NCBI RefSeq assembly: GCF_003841505.1
Contig: NZ_REGA01000003.1
Location: forward strand, 186,001-250,000
Direction of reading: 5' to 3'
Length of the DNA stretch: 64,000 nt
DNA from: Natrarchaeobius chitinivorans
GTDB taxonomy: Archaea > Halobacteriota > Halobacteria > Halobacteriales > Natrialbaceae
Every line of letters begins with the position of its first letter. Positions within the stretch are counted from its first letter, which is position 1. Both the position numbers and the translations under genes were made by a program. The notes below the pieces were generated by a model. The model ran no database searches and was not told the origin of the DNA. It saw only the letters and a list, made by a program, of their open reading frames with translations. This document shows, piece after piece, positions 43,093 through 51,333 of this stretch.

Positions 43093-44115
43093 CTATCGAT
43101 CGGTTCGAGACGCTTCGGCCAGTTCCGCGTACGCCGCCCACGACGGATCGACTGCCGGATGCTCGAGTCGCTCGCCGTCGACGACGACGCCCTCGCCGTC
43201 CTCGACGCGGCCGATCTCGGCGACGACGGTGTCCCGATCTTCGAGCGCGCTTCGGACCGCGTCGACGCCACTGGGCTCGACCGCGACGAGCAGCGAGCCG
43301 CAGCTGGTCGCGGCCCAGGGATCGATCTCGAGGCGCTCACACACCTCGTGGACGCCCGGCCGCGTCGGGACGGCATCGCGGTCGATAGCGAACCGCGCGT
43401 CCGCACCGTCGGCCATCTCGTTCAACGCGCCGGCGAGCCCGCCCTCGGTGACGTCGTGCATCGCGGTGACGGGGCCGGCCGCGGCCGCGGTCAGGGCGTC
43501 CCGAACGCAGTACACCTCCTCGAGTCGATCCTGGGCGTCCGCGACGACCTCGTCGGGAAGCTCGAGCTGGTCGGGAAAGAGGGTGCTCAGGAGGCCGACC
43601 GCCTCGACGGCTGGCCCGGTCGTCAACAGGAGCCGGTCGCCGACGCGCGCGCCGTCGGGGCGGACGACGTCGTCGTGCTCGCCGACGCCCATCGCGGTTG
43701 CCGCGCCGACCCACGGGTGCGACGGATCCGAGTACCGGGCTGTGTGGCCGGTGACGACGGCGACGCCGAGGTCGGCGCACTCGTCGTGGACGGTCGTCCA
43801 GACCGTCTCGAACTCCTCGTCGGTCATCGTCTCGGGCAGGGTGAAACAGATCGAGAGGTGCGACGGCGAAACGCCGCTTACGGCCACGTCCGCGAGGACG
43901 AGGTCGAGGGCGAACCGCGCGGCCCGCTCGAAGCCGAGTGCGGGGAGAATCGAGAGCGGATCGGTCGCGGTGACCAGCGCCGTCCCGTCGACGTCGATCA
44001 CGCCGAAGTCGACGCCGTGCTGGGGACCGATGGCGACGTCGGTGCGCTCTGCGCCGAGGTTCGGCGCGACGTGTCGATCGAAGAACGCCCGATCGATCTT
44101 TCCGAGATCACTCAC
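43093..44115 (-). CDS. AIR synthase-related (PurM/HypE-like) protein
   Basis: 340 residues using the GTG at 44115 (SDLGKIDRAFFDRHVAPNLG follows). PurM-like two-domain fold: GVIDVDGTALVTATDPLSILPALGFERAARFALDLVLADVAVSG carries the ATP/metal-binding D-P-L-S and the D-V-A-V-SG motif, and TAMHDVTEGGLAGALNEMADGA is the conserved MHD.TEGG. loop of HypE/PurM/SelD kinases. Unlike ThiL, it is of the archaeal HypE-like group. Nucleotide-dependent phosphoryl or dehydrating chemistry is likely; the substrate is unknown. A longer start upstream is possible but less acidic. Confidence 0.82.
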   Translation of the reverse strand: MSDLGKIDRAFFDRHVAPNLGAERTDVAIGPQHGVDFGVIDVDGTALVTATDPLSILPALGFERAARFALDLVLADVAVSGVSPSHLSICFTLPETMTDEEFETVWTTVHDECADLGVAVVTGHTARYSDPSHPWVGAATAMGVGEHDDVVRPDGARVGDRLLLTTGPAVEAVGLLSTLFPDQLELPDEVVADAQDRLEEVYCVRDALTAAAAGPVTAMHDVTEGGLAGALNEMADGADARFAIDRDAVPTRPGVHEVCERLEIDPWAATSCGSLLVAVEPSGVDAVRSALEDRDTVVAEIGRVEDGEGVVVDGERLEHPAVDPSWAAYAELAEASRTDR

Positions 44116-44369
44116 GATCGATCGATGCAGCGCCGTCCCTTTAGCCGTAGCGTTTGTCGGCCGCTGTGCCACCTGAACGCGACCGCCAGAAGTCGGACGA
44201 ACGGCGGACCTCGACGTCACACGAACTCGGCGTCGATGGACACACGGTTGCCACTCGGGTGTCTGTCAGTTCGACGCTGTGTAAGCTAAACTGCTTTCAG
44301 AGACGGATCGGAATAACCAACACCAGTTTCTCGAAACAGTGAAACGCGTACGGACGATAACGGCCATAG

Positions 44370-45473
44370 ATGGCGTATTCGTCCGGGAATCCAACCCGAT
44401 CCGAACTCGAGTTTTCGGTCTCGGAACTGACGGGTGCGCTAGGTGATTCGGTTACTGTCCTGCCGTTGCTCGTCGCGCTCGCGGCGACGACATCCGTCTC
44501 GCTGCCCCACGTTCTGATCGGGTTCGGCGTCTTCCAGATCGTCTGGGGGGTGTACTACGGGATGCCGCTCTCCGTCGAGCCGATGAAGGCGCTGATCGGG
44601 CTGGCGATCGTCGGCTCGCTGTCGTACCCGGAACTCGCGGCGGCGGGGCTGCTCGCGGGCGGCGTGTTGCTCGTCGTCGGCTCGCTGGGTCTCGTCGATC
44701 GCCTCCAGCGGATCGTCGGCGAGCCCGTGATCCGCGGCGTCCAGTTCGCCGTCGCCTTGCTGTTGCTCGAGGCCGCGGTCGGGCTCTCCGTCGGGAATCT
44801 TCCAGTGGCCGTCGGTGGGCTGGCTGTCGTCGGGGTGCTCGCGCTCGTCGGCTACCGCCGCTCGAGTATCCTCGCGGTTCTCGCACTCGGCGGGATCGCG
44901 GCCGTCCTGACGACCGGGTTCCCGACGCCGCGTCTCCCCGAACTCGCGCTCTTCCCCGCTGGTGTCCCGACGGTATCTGCGGCGGCGCTCGAGGGAACCG
45001 TCGCCCAGCTGGGGATGACGGTCGGAAACGCGGCGATCGCGACCGCGTTGCTCTGTGGCGACCTCTACGACCGGGACGTCTCCGCGGATTCGCTTTCGAA
45101 GAGCATGGGCGTCACCTGCCTCGCGGCGATCCCGGTCGGCGGCGTGCCGATGTGTCACGGCAGCGGCGGGCTGGCAGGCAAGTACGCCTTCGGCGCGCGC
45201 ACCGGCGGCGCGAACGTCCTGCTGGGTCTCGGCTACCTCGCGCTCGCGCTGGTGGCCGCCGGCGCGTTGTTGGCAGCGTTTCCGATGGCCCTGCTCGGCG
45301 TCTTACTCGCCGTCGTCGCCCTCGAGCTCGGCCGGGCGGCGTTCGCTCCGATCGACGACGGGCGGGCGCTCGCGCTGGTCGTCGGCGTCGGCGTCGCCGG
45401 GCTGGCGATCAACGTCGGCGTCGCGTTCGTCCTCGGGGCCGCCGCATTCTGGCTTCTCTCGAGGGGGGAGTGA
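44370..45473 (+). CDS. Putative sulfate/molybdate transporter (MoST/SulP-related)
   Basis: 367 residues, about ten membrane helices. The N-terminal FSVSELTGALGDSVTVLPLLVALA is the first signature of the MOT1/SulP-related family, and YYGMPLSVEPMKALIG (about 68-83) corresponds to the P-x-x-PMKA motif of molybdate transporters. VPMCHGSGGLAGKYAFGARTGGANVLLG is the second conserved loop. Likely takes up molybdate or sulfate; no cofactor genes adjoin it. Three 20-base tandem repeats lie just after its stop. Confidence 0.85.
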   Translation: MAYSSGNPTRSELEFSVSELTGALGDSVTVLPLLVALAATTSVSLPHVLIGFGVFQIVWGVYYGMPLSVEPMKALIGLAIVGSLSYPELAAAGLLAGGVLLVVGSLGLVDRLQRIVGEPVIRGVQFAVALLLLEAAVGLSVGNLPVAVGGLAVVGVLALVGYRRSSILAVLALGGIAAVLTTGFPTPRLPELALFPAGVPTVSAAALEGTVAQLGMTVGNAAIATALLCGDLYDRDVSADSLSKSMGVTCLAAIPVGGVPMCHGSGGLAGKYAFGARTGGANVLLGLGYLALALVAAGALLAAFPMALLGVLLAVVALELGRAAFAPIDDGRALALVVGVGVAGLAINVGVAFVLGAAAFWLLSRGE

Positions 45474-45503
45474 CGTTTCGTCGCGGGACGAGACCCACCC
45501 GGA

Positions 45504-45563
45504 CAACGCGAATGTGGACGGGCCAACGCGAATGTGGACGGGCCAACGCAAATGTGGACGGGC
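45504..45563 (+). repeat. Three perfect 20-base tandem repeats
   Basis: Units CAACGCGAATGTGGACGGGC at 45504, 45524 and 45544; the third differs at one base. They fill the space between the transporter gene and the small gene pair that follows. No coding role; a length-variable spacer. Confidence 0.95.
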
Positions 45564-45627
45564 TTTCGTAACGCCTCCGACCGTCCGACGGTGACCACTT
45601 TTCACGCCGGCGACCGAACGTCAGACG

Positions 45628-45735
45628 ATGACTGCTAGCTGGGAAGAGCTGTTCGACCGCGGTGGCGAGTACGACGTCGACCTCGGGGGCGTCCTGGAGA
45701 CGTACGATTCGAGGACGGAGATGACTGATGAGTAA
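45628..45735 (+). CDS. Short acidic protein, possible antitoxin-like partner
   Basis: 35 residues from the ATG at 45628 to the TAA at 45733-45735: begins TASWEELFDRGGEYDVDLGG. It overlaps the start of the next gene by eight bases in another frame, an arrangement typical of coupled small gene pairs. The residue pattern (W-x-x-L-F-x-R, then Y-D-V) resembles small haloarchaeal proteins found before PIN-like genes, by memory only. Could be an antitoxin; not demonstrated. Confidence 0.55.
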   Translation: MTASWEELFDRGGEYDVDLGGVLETYDSRTEMTDE

Positions 45736-46210
45736 CCGTCGCGACGAGCCCGATCCGACGCGCGTCGTCGCCGGTCCGGCGGTGCTCGCGGCCGACTTGC
45801 TCGTCGGCGGCGACGCCCGCGAGGCGCTCGATTACGTCCGCCGTCACTCCTGGGTCGACCTCCTCGCGAGCGAGCACTTACTCGAGGAGACCGAACGGCT
45901 CGTCGCCTCGCTTGCCGACGCGGACCTCGCCGGCGATCACCGGGCGCGACTCGAGGCCGACTGCGTCGCGGTCGACCACCCGGCCGAGGACCACCCCGCG
46001 CTCGCGTCGGCTTATCGGGGCGAGGCGGCACACCTTCTCTCCTACGACGAGCGTCTCGGCTCGGCAAAAGCGGGGCTCTCGCTCCAGCCTCGCGTCTCGG
46101 TGAGCGTTCGTCCGCCGGACGCGTTCGCCCGCCTGTTCGATCCCGAGAGCCTCTACGAGGCGGTCGAAGGTGGCGAGTATCCCGGCCCCGACTGCGACCC
46201 GCGATCCTGA
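45728..46210 (+). CDS. PIN-like fold protein, candidate toxin of a gene pair (DUF7384-like)
   Basis: 160 residues. Begins MSNRRDEPDPTRVVAGPAVLAADLLVGGDAREALDYVRRHSWVDLL; the later EHLLEETERLVASLADADL and DHPALASAYRGEAAHLLSYDERLGSAKAG follow the helix/strand order of PIN nucleases. PIN active-site acidic residues at the first strand seem altered (AGPAVL instead of a D-x-x-V/I), so nuclease activity is doubtful. Coupled to the 35-residue gene upstream. Toxin-antitoxin-like role is a hypothesis. Confidence 0.65.
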   Translation: MSNRRDEPDPTRVVAGPAVLAADLLVGGDAREALDYVRRHSWVDLLASEHLLEETERLVASLADADLAGDHRARLEADCVAVDHPAEDHPALASAYRGEAAHLLSYDERLGSAKAGLSLQPRVSVSVRPPDAFARLFDPESLYEAVEGGEYPGPDCDPRS

Positions 46211-46224
46211 TACCGCATCGCGAG

Positions 46225-47079
46225 TTACGTCGGTTTCCGGGCTTCGATTAGGGCGGAGACGATCGGAAGATCGTCGCTCCACTCCCCTTCTTCGGTGACT
46301 GTGACGTCGACGAATCCCGCCTCAGCGAGCCACGACTCGATATCGGTCACCCTCGCCGCGTCGCCGACGCACTCCGCGATAGCGTCGGGATCGTTCCGAA
46401 CCTCGGGCGGTAACGGCCCTGTCGCGACGAGGTCCGAAATCGAGAGCGAGCCGCCGGGCCGGAGCACCCGGTCGGCTTCGGCGAACACCTGGGGCTTGTT
46501 CGGCGAGAGGTTGACGACGCAGTTCGAAACGATCGTATCGACGCTCGCGTCGGCGACCGGCAGGTGTTCGATCTCACCCAGCCGAAACTCGACGTGGTCG
46601 AACTCGCTTTCGGCCGCGTTCTCTCGAGCGCGCTCGAGCATCTCCGGCGTCATGTCGACGCCGATTACGTGACCGTCGGGACCGACTTCCCGCGCCGCGA
46701 CGAAACAGTCGAACCCGCCGCCGGAGCCGAGGTCGAGCACCGTCTCTCCTGACTCGAGGGCCGACATCGCGTCCGGGTTTCCACAGCCGAGTCCGAGGTT
46801 CGCGCCGTCCGGCGCTTGCGCCAGGTCGTCGGGGTCGTATCCCAGCGCAGTCGCTCGAGAGGGATCGGCGGTTACGCCGCCGCCGTCGTTCTCGGCGGTC
46901 GCCGAGCCGCAACAGCCACCTTCGCCGGCGGCCACGTCGCCGTACTCCTCGCGAACGTGGGCCCGTCTGTCGGGGGTGCCGTCGGTTACGTCCGAGTCTG
47001 CGTTCGTTCGGTTGGACGTGTCGTCGGTGCTCGTATCGTCGGTGCTCGTATCGCACGTCGGTGCGGTGTGGTCTGTCAT
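46225..47079 (-). CDS. arsM: Arsenite methyltransferase
   Basis: 284 residues. SAM-dependent methylation of As(III). The N-terminal part has EYGDVAAGEGGCCGSA (about 40-55) with the two adjacent cysteines common to archaeal ArsM; class I methyltransferase motifs follow: TVLDLGSGGGFDCFVAAREVG (about 112-132), VIGVDMTPEMLERARENA, and DTIVSNCVVNLSPNK, whose cysteine is an arsenic ligand. A low-complexity leader holds a TSTDD repeat. The ArsR-type gene lies 12 bases upstream on the same strand, indicating an arsenic-inducible operon. Confidence 0.92.
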   Translation of the reverse strand: MTDHTAPTCDTSTDDTSTDDTSNRTNADSDVTDGTPDRRAHVREEYGDVAAGEGGCCGSATAENDGGGVTADPSRATALGYDPDDLAQAPDGANLGLGCGNPDAMSALESGETVLDLGSGGGFDCFVAAREVGPDGHVIGVDMTPEMLERARENAAESEFDHVEFRLGEIEHLPVADASVDTIVSNCVVNLSPNKPQVFAEADRVLRPGGSLSISDLVATGPLPPEVRNDPDAIAECVGDAARVTDIESWLAEAGFVDVTVTEEGEWSDDLPIVSALIEARKPT

Positions 47080-47091
47080 CGTTGAAGCGGG

Positions 47092-47472
47092 TTACTCGGT
47101 CGGCGTCTCGACGACGGCGGCGACGTCGAGCAGTTCGAAGACCGCGGTGTCCGCGATGCGGTAGTAGGTCCACTTTCCCTTCTTGCGCGTCTTCACGAGG
47201 CCCGCGTCCCGGAGCGTTCGCAGGTGGGTCGCGACCGTCGACTGCGGGGCCTCGAGGACGACCTGCAACTCGCAGGCGCACAGTTCGCCGTCGCGCAGCG
47301 CCTCGAGTATTCGAACGCGGTGGTCGTTCGCGAGCGCGCCGAAGACCGTCTCCTGCGTGGTCACCGTTTCGTCGGCCGGTCGGCGCTCCTCGAGCCCCTC
47401 GACCGAGTCAGACTCGGCGTCGTACTGTTGCTCGAGCGCCCGGCATGCCTCCTCGAGCGTTTCGTCAGTCAT
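47092..47472 (-). CDS. arsR: ArsR-family metalloregulator
   Basis: 126 residues. Winged helix-turn-helix: FGALANDHRVRILEALRDGELCACELQVVLEAPQSTVATHLRTLRDAGLVKTRKKGKWTYYRI. The ELCACEL sequence (about 64-70) places two cysteines in helix alpha3 exactly as the ELCVCDL arsenic-sensing site of ArsR, so As(III)/Sb(III) binding is expected to release it from DNA. Heads the operon with arsM. The upstream region has GATATAACTG about 80 bases ahead. Confidence 0.92.
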   Translation of the reverse strand: MTDETLEEACRALEQQYDAESDSVEGLEERRPADETVTTQETVFGALANDHRVRILEALRDGELCACELQVVLEAPQSTVATHLRTLRDAGLVKTRKKGKWTYYRIADTAVFELLDVAAVVETPTE

Positions 47473-47669
47473 GGTCGTATCGAACTTTCCCGATACGAAC
47501 GGACGATAGATGTCGACTCGTCATCGTTCGAGCACACACGGAACACATCGGGATAATTCGATATAACTGTTCCGGATGGTCGTGTCCGAACCGAACAATC
47601 CCGACCCAACACGACAATTACGGCTGTATAGGAGATATAATCCGAAGCCAGATTGTGATTTCCCGATAC

Positions 47670-48218
47670 TCACTCGAAGTCCGCGTACCACTCGGCGAAC
47701 GCCGCGAGCGCTCGCCCGCGGTGTGAGATCGCGTTTTTCTCCTCGAGGCTCATCTCGGCCAACGTCTGGCCGTTGTACTCGAAGATGGGGTCGTAGCCGA
47801 AGCCTTCGTCGCCTCGAGGTGCGACGATCGTCCCTGCGAGCGCCCCAGTAAACGTCTCCGTCCGGTCGCCGTCCGCAAACGCGAGGACCGTCCGAAAGCG
47901 TGCGCGCCGATCGTCTTCGGCCTCGACGAACCGCCAGAGGCGCTCGACGCCGACGGTATCCTCGACGTACGCCGAGTACGGGCCGGGGAAGCCACCCATC
48001 GCGTCGACGAACAGTCCCGTATCACCGACGAGGACTGGATCGTCGCCTCCCGCCGCTTCGAACGCTTCCCGCGCGCCGACGCTGGCGATCTCCTCGAGCG
48101 AGTCGCTCTGGACCTCGGTGTAGTCGTAGTCGATCTGTTCGACCCTGTCGATTCCCTCGAGGTACGCTCGAGCCTCGCGAACCTTTCCCTCGTTGCCGGT
48201 GACGAACCGAACGGTCAT
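47670..48218 (-). CDS. XTP/dITP diphosphatase (Ham1/RdgB family)
   Basis: 182 residues, normal length. Hydrolyses non-canonical purine nucleoside triphosphates to the monophosphate. Motifs: RFVTGNEGKVREARAYL (3-19), VGDTGLFVDAMGGFPGPYSAYV (about 63-84) and GDEGFGYDPIF (about 135-145), SHRGRALAAFAEWY at the C-terminus. House-cleaning enzyme that protects DNA and RNA from inosine or xanthosine. ATG at 48218. Confidence 0.94.
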   Translation of the reverse strand: MTVRFVTGNEGKVREARAYLEGIDRVEQIDYDYTEVQSDSLEEIASVGAREAFEAAGGDDPVLVGDTGLFVDAMGGFPGPYSAYVEDTVGVERLWRFVEAEDDRRARFRTVLAFADGDRTETFTGALAGTIVAPRGDEGFGYDPIFEYNGQTLAEMSLEEKNAISHRGRALAAFAEWYADFE

Positions 48219-48294
48219 ATGCGAGGCGGCGCGCTCCGGGCGAATATAGGCGTCGGTCGCGTGCTGTCCTGGAGGTGTTTACGCCGGGGAGGAG

Positions 48295-48450
48295 GTCATA
48301 GACGAATTCAACTGCGATCTCTCGAACTGTTCCAGCCTCCGGCTGTTCAAACAGCGAATCGAGGGTTTCGAGGTCCACTAACTCGTATGAGGCTGGAAGT
48401 GCTATCGGTTCGAATACCTCTTTCTGCTTTGGCCTCGGTTTCCGCTTTAC
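48295..48450 (-). pseudogene. Remnant of a HalOD1-type domain gene
   Basis: The minus strand translates, without an acceptable start, to FEPIALPASYELVDLETLDSL at about 48414-48352, followed by FEQPEAGTVREIAVEFVYD. This follows the pattern of the C-terminal half of the haloarchaeal HalOD1 output domain (L-P-x-Y-E-x-V-D-x-x-x-L-D-x-L-F ... V-x-F-x-Y). It then runs into unrelated sequence. It lies between the XTP diphosphatase gene and a histidine kinase gene. Identification rests on pattern memory only. Confidence 0.4.
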
Positions 48451-48472
48451 TACGCTCGGACTAACACGACAC

Positions 48473-50944
48473 TCACGCCTCGTCACCGCTTGCAGCAGGG
48501 AGCGTAAACGAGAACGTCGCCCCCTCGCCCGGTTGGGACTCGAGCCAGATGTCGCCACCGTGGCGCTCGACGATGCGCTTACAGAGCGCGAGGCCGATTC
48601 CCGTTCCCGAGTGTTCGTCTCGCTCGTGGAGGCTCTGGAATACCTCGAAGACACGCTCTCTGTCCTCCGGGTCGATGCCGATCCCCTCGTCGGAGACCGA
48701 GACGATTACCTCCGAGCCGTTTTGCACGGCCGAGACGTCCACCCGCGGCGGGTCGTCGCTGTATTCGATCGCGTTAGAAAGCACGTTTTGAAACACCTGC
48801 CGTACCTGCTCGGGGTCGCCCTCGACGCGTGGCAGCGACTCGACCGTGATCGTCGCATCGCTCTCCTCGATGGCCACCTGCAGATCTGCACGAACGGCCT
48901 CGAGAACGTCGTCCAGATCGACTGGCTCGAAGGGATCGCCGCGCGTTTCGACTCGCGAGTACTCGAGCAACCCGTCGATCATGTCGCGCATTCGCTCGGC
49001 GCCGTCGACGGCGAAGTCGATGAACTCCTGACCGTCCTCGTCGAATTCGTCCGCGTAGCGGCGCTCGATCAACTGGAGGTAGCTCGTGATCATCCGTAGA
49101 GGCTCCTGTAGATCGTGTGAGGCGGCGTACGCGAACTGTTCGAGACGCCTGTTGGATTCCTCGAGTCGCCGCTCGAACTGCTTGCGCTCGGTGATATCGG
49201 CCAGGGCCCCGGGGAACACGGTTGGTGTTCCGTCCTCGTCGTACTCGACGTGGCCGCGCGCAACGACCCACCGGAGGTCGTCGTCTGCGTCCCAGACGCG
49301 GTACTCCGCGACGTACTCGTCTCCCGATTCGATGGCGTCCTCGATCTTTCGGTTCACGCGTTCGCGATCGTCGTCGTGAATAGCCGAGGTGAACTCCTCG
49401 AGCGGGACGCCCTCGGTGGCCGCGTCGGGATCGATCCCGAACTTCTTCGCGAACGAAACGGTTGTGACCATCTGGTCATCCGGAATATGCCACTCCCAGG
49501 TCCCGACAGCGCCGGCTTCGGCCGCCGCCTCCAGTCGCTCTTTCGCATCCTCGAGATAGCGCTCGCGTTCGACCCGCTCGGTGACGTCGTTGGCCGCTCC
49601 CAACCACCGAGTCACTTCTCCGTCCTCATCCAGCAGCGGTGTGGCACGAGAGACGACCCAGGCTTCGGTGCCGTCTTCACGAACGACCCGGTGTTCCAAC
49701 TCGAAGCTGCGTTTCGTGCGAACGGCTTCGTCGATGGTTTTCCGAACGCGCGGCTGGTCTTCGGGAGGAACGTGTTTTTCGATCCACGACGGCCCGTCCT
49801 CGTCGGTGTCGGCGAGAAGATCCGACCCCTCTAAACTGCGCACCTCGCTCCAGTCCGCGTTCGTACTGAACACCACGTCAGACGTGGTGGTGACCAGCGC
49901 GCGAAAGCGTTCTTCGCTCTCGTGTAGTCGTTCGTACGCCTCTTGCTTTGCCTGTTGGAGTAGCTCCTGGCCGCGTAGCACGATATCCGATGCGAGCTGT
50001 GGATCCGCCGTGTCTGGATCCGGTAGCAACTCTTGCTCACAGTCTGCCTGAAGTTCCTGTACGATCGGCGTGATGTCCTCGACGCTGTGGACGATGTAGT
50101 CGATCTCGCCAGTCGCGTCGAACACCGGCGAGTTGATCGGGTTCCACCAGCGCTCCTCGAATTCGTCCCCATCGAACTCGTTGCGCTCGCCCGATGAGGA
50201 TCGCCTTGCTTCGCTCGGCTCACCACCACCGGACTCGCGATCGGGGATCGGATAGTGCGTTACCGACATGGTGTCCGCTTCTCCGGTCTTCGCTACTCTC
50301 TCGAGTGACTCACGGAGGTTCTCGACGCCATCGGCCGGGTTATCGGGGTTGTTCGGAAAGATTTCGAACAACGTCTTCCCCATGATCTCCGCCCGCTGGG
50401 TCATCGTCGCGTCAAGATACGCATCGCTCACGGCCACGATTTCGTAGTCATCGGGCTGTACGATGAGGTAGTTGCCGGGCACGTTCTCGAACAGTCGACG
50501 AAAGGTCGCTTCGGCGGCTTCGGTTTCCGACCGTTCGCGTTCGCCTATTTCGCGAACGATCCCGACTGCTCCCTGTACAGTGTCACCAGCGTCGAGCACA
50601 CTTGTCCGCACTTGACAGCGAATTCGTTCCCCCTCCGCGGTCTCCACGGTGCGCTCGAGTGGCTCGCTCCGGTCGGCGGCGTTCGCTCGGTGATTGTCGG
50701 TCTCGTGGTCGATCGACACACTGTCGTCGAAGAGTACGGACACGTGCTCACCGAGCAGTTCCTCACGCGTGTACCCGGTTATCTCCACGATGGCGTCGGT
50801 GACCGAGACGAGGCGGCCTTCGGCGTCGAGTCGATAGATCCCATCGTCGATCGTATTGACGAGAGTGCGATAGTGCTGGAGGGCCTCGGTGTCGTCCGCA
50901 TCTCCCCAGAACGCCACTTCAGAAGACCCGGCCCGTTCACTCAT
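48473..50944 (-). CDS. Multi-PAS sensor histidine kinase
   Basis: 823 residues from ATG 50944, no membrane helices, so cytosolic. Four PAS-type domains (YRTLVNTIDDGIYRLDAEGRL near 25; TFRRLFENVPGNYLIVQPDD near 155; ERFRALVTTTSDVVFSTNAD near 355; AEAGAVGTWEWHIPDDQMVTT near 485). Then the HisKA dimerisation helix with H-box FAYAASHDLQEPLRMI (about 605-620) and an HATPase_c domain with NVLSNAIEYSDD, VSDEGIGIDPED and GTGIGLALCKRIVE. It would autophosphorylate in response to redox, light or ligands; no receiver domain is present. The start is followed upstream by R3 elements. Confidence 0.92.
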   Translation of the reverse strand: MSERAGSSEVAFWGDADDTEALQHYRTLVNTIDDGIYRLDAEGRLVSVTDAIVEITGYTREELLGEHVSVLFDDSVSIDHETDNHRANAADRSEPLERTVETAEGERIRCQVRTSVLDAGDTVQGAVGIVREIGERERSETEAAEATFRRLFENVPGNYLIVQPDDYEIVAVSDAYLDATMTQRAEIMGKTLFEIFPNNPDNPADGVENLRESLERVAKTGEADTMSVTHYPIPDRESGGGEPSEARRSSSGERNEFDGDEFEERWWNPINSPVFDATGEIDYIVHSVEDITPIVQELQADCEQELLPDPDTADPQLASDIVLRGQELLQQAKQEAYERLHESEERFRALVTTTSDVVFSTNADWSEVRSLEGSDLLADTDEDGPSWIEKHVPPEDQPRVRKTIDEAVRTKRSFELEHRVVREDGTEAWVVSRATPLLDEDGEVTRWLGAANDVTERVERERYLEDAKERLEAAAEAGAVGTWEWHIPDDQMVTTVSFAKKFGIDPDAATEGVPLEEFTSAIHDDDRERVNRKIEDAIESGDEYVAEYRVWDADDDLRWVVARGHVEYDEDGTPTVFPGALADITERKQFERRLEESNRRLEQFAYAASHDLQEPLRMITSYLQLIERRYADEFDEDGQEFIDFAVDGAERMRDMIDGLLEYSRVETRGDPFEPVDLDDVLEAVRADLQVAIEESDATITVESLPRVEGDPEQVRQVFQNVLSNAIEYSDDPPRVDVSAVQNGSEVIVSVSDEGIGIDPEDRERVFEVFQSLHERDEHSGTGIGLALCKRIVERHGGDIWLESQPGEGATFSFTLPAASGDEA

Positions 50945-51071
50945 GTACACGTCGAGGCCCTCGACCCGGATAAGTTGCTTGCTCGGACCGCTCCCAGTAG
51001 TATTCCCCACCTCGAGACCGGGAGAGTGACTGCGGCTCTTTTGGCTTGTCGTTACAACGCTATGGGACCTC

Positions 51072-51155
51072 ATCGTTGCCACTGCACGTCATCCCATACC
51101 TGATCGCCAGATGAATTGGCGATCGGTGTGTACATCGTTTCAGCTGTTACTATAG
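51072..51155. repeat. R3 MITE-like element, copy 2 (left end decayed)
   Basis: Left part GTTGCCACTGCACGTCATC and right part CGTTTCAGCTGTTACTATAG align with R3 copy 1; the central palindrome CTGATCGCC / GGCGATCGG is retained. Lies about 130 bases upstream of the histidine kinase start and abuts copy 3. Confidence 0.78.
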
Positions 51156-51333
51156 TAGCCACTGGAAGTCAATGCACACCTAATCGCACGACGAGAGCGC
51201 GGTTCGGAGTGAGTGTAACGAACGAGAACCGCGATATAGCGAACGGGGAACGCAGTGACCCGTGAGCTGTGCGATCAGTGTGTAACTATAGTAACCATTA
51301 GAATTATTTACTCGTAGATCCTTCCAACAGACA

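Noticed and set aside
45504-45563. Tandem repeats considered as a CRISPR array
   Set aside because: Units are directly contiguous without spacers, and no cas genes are present.
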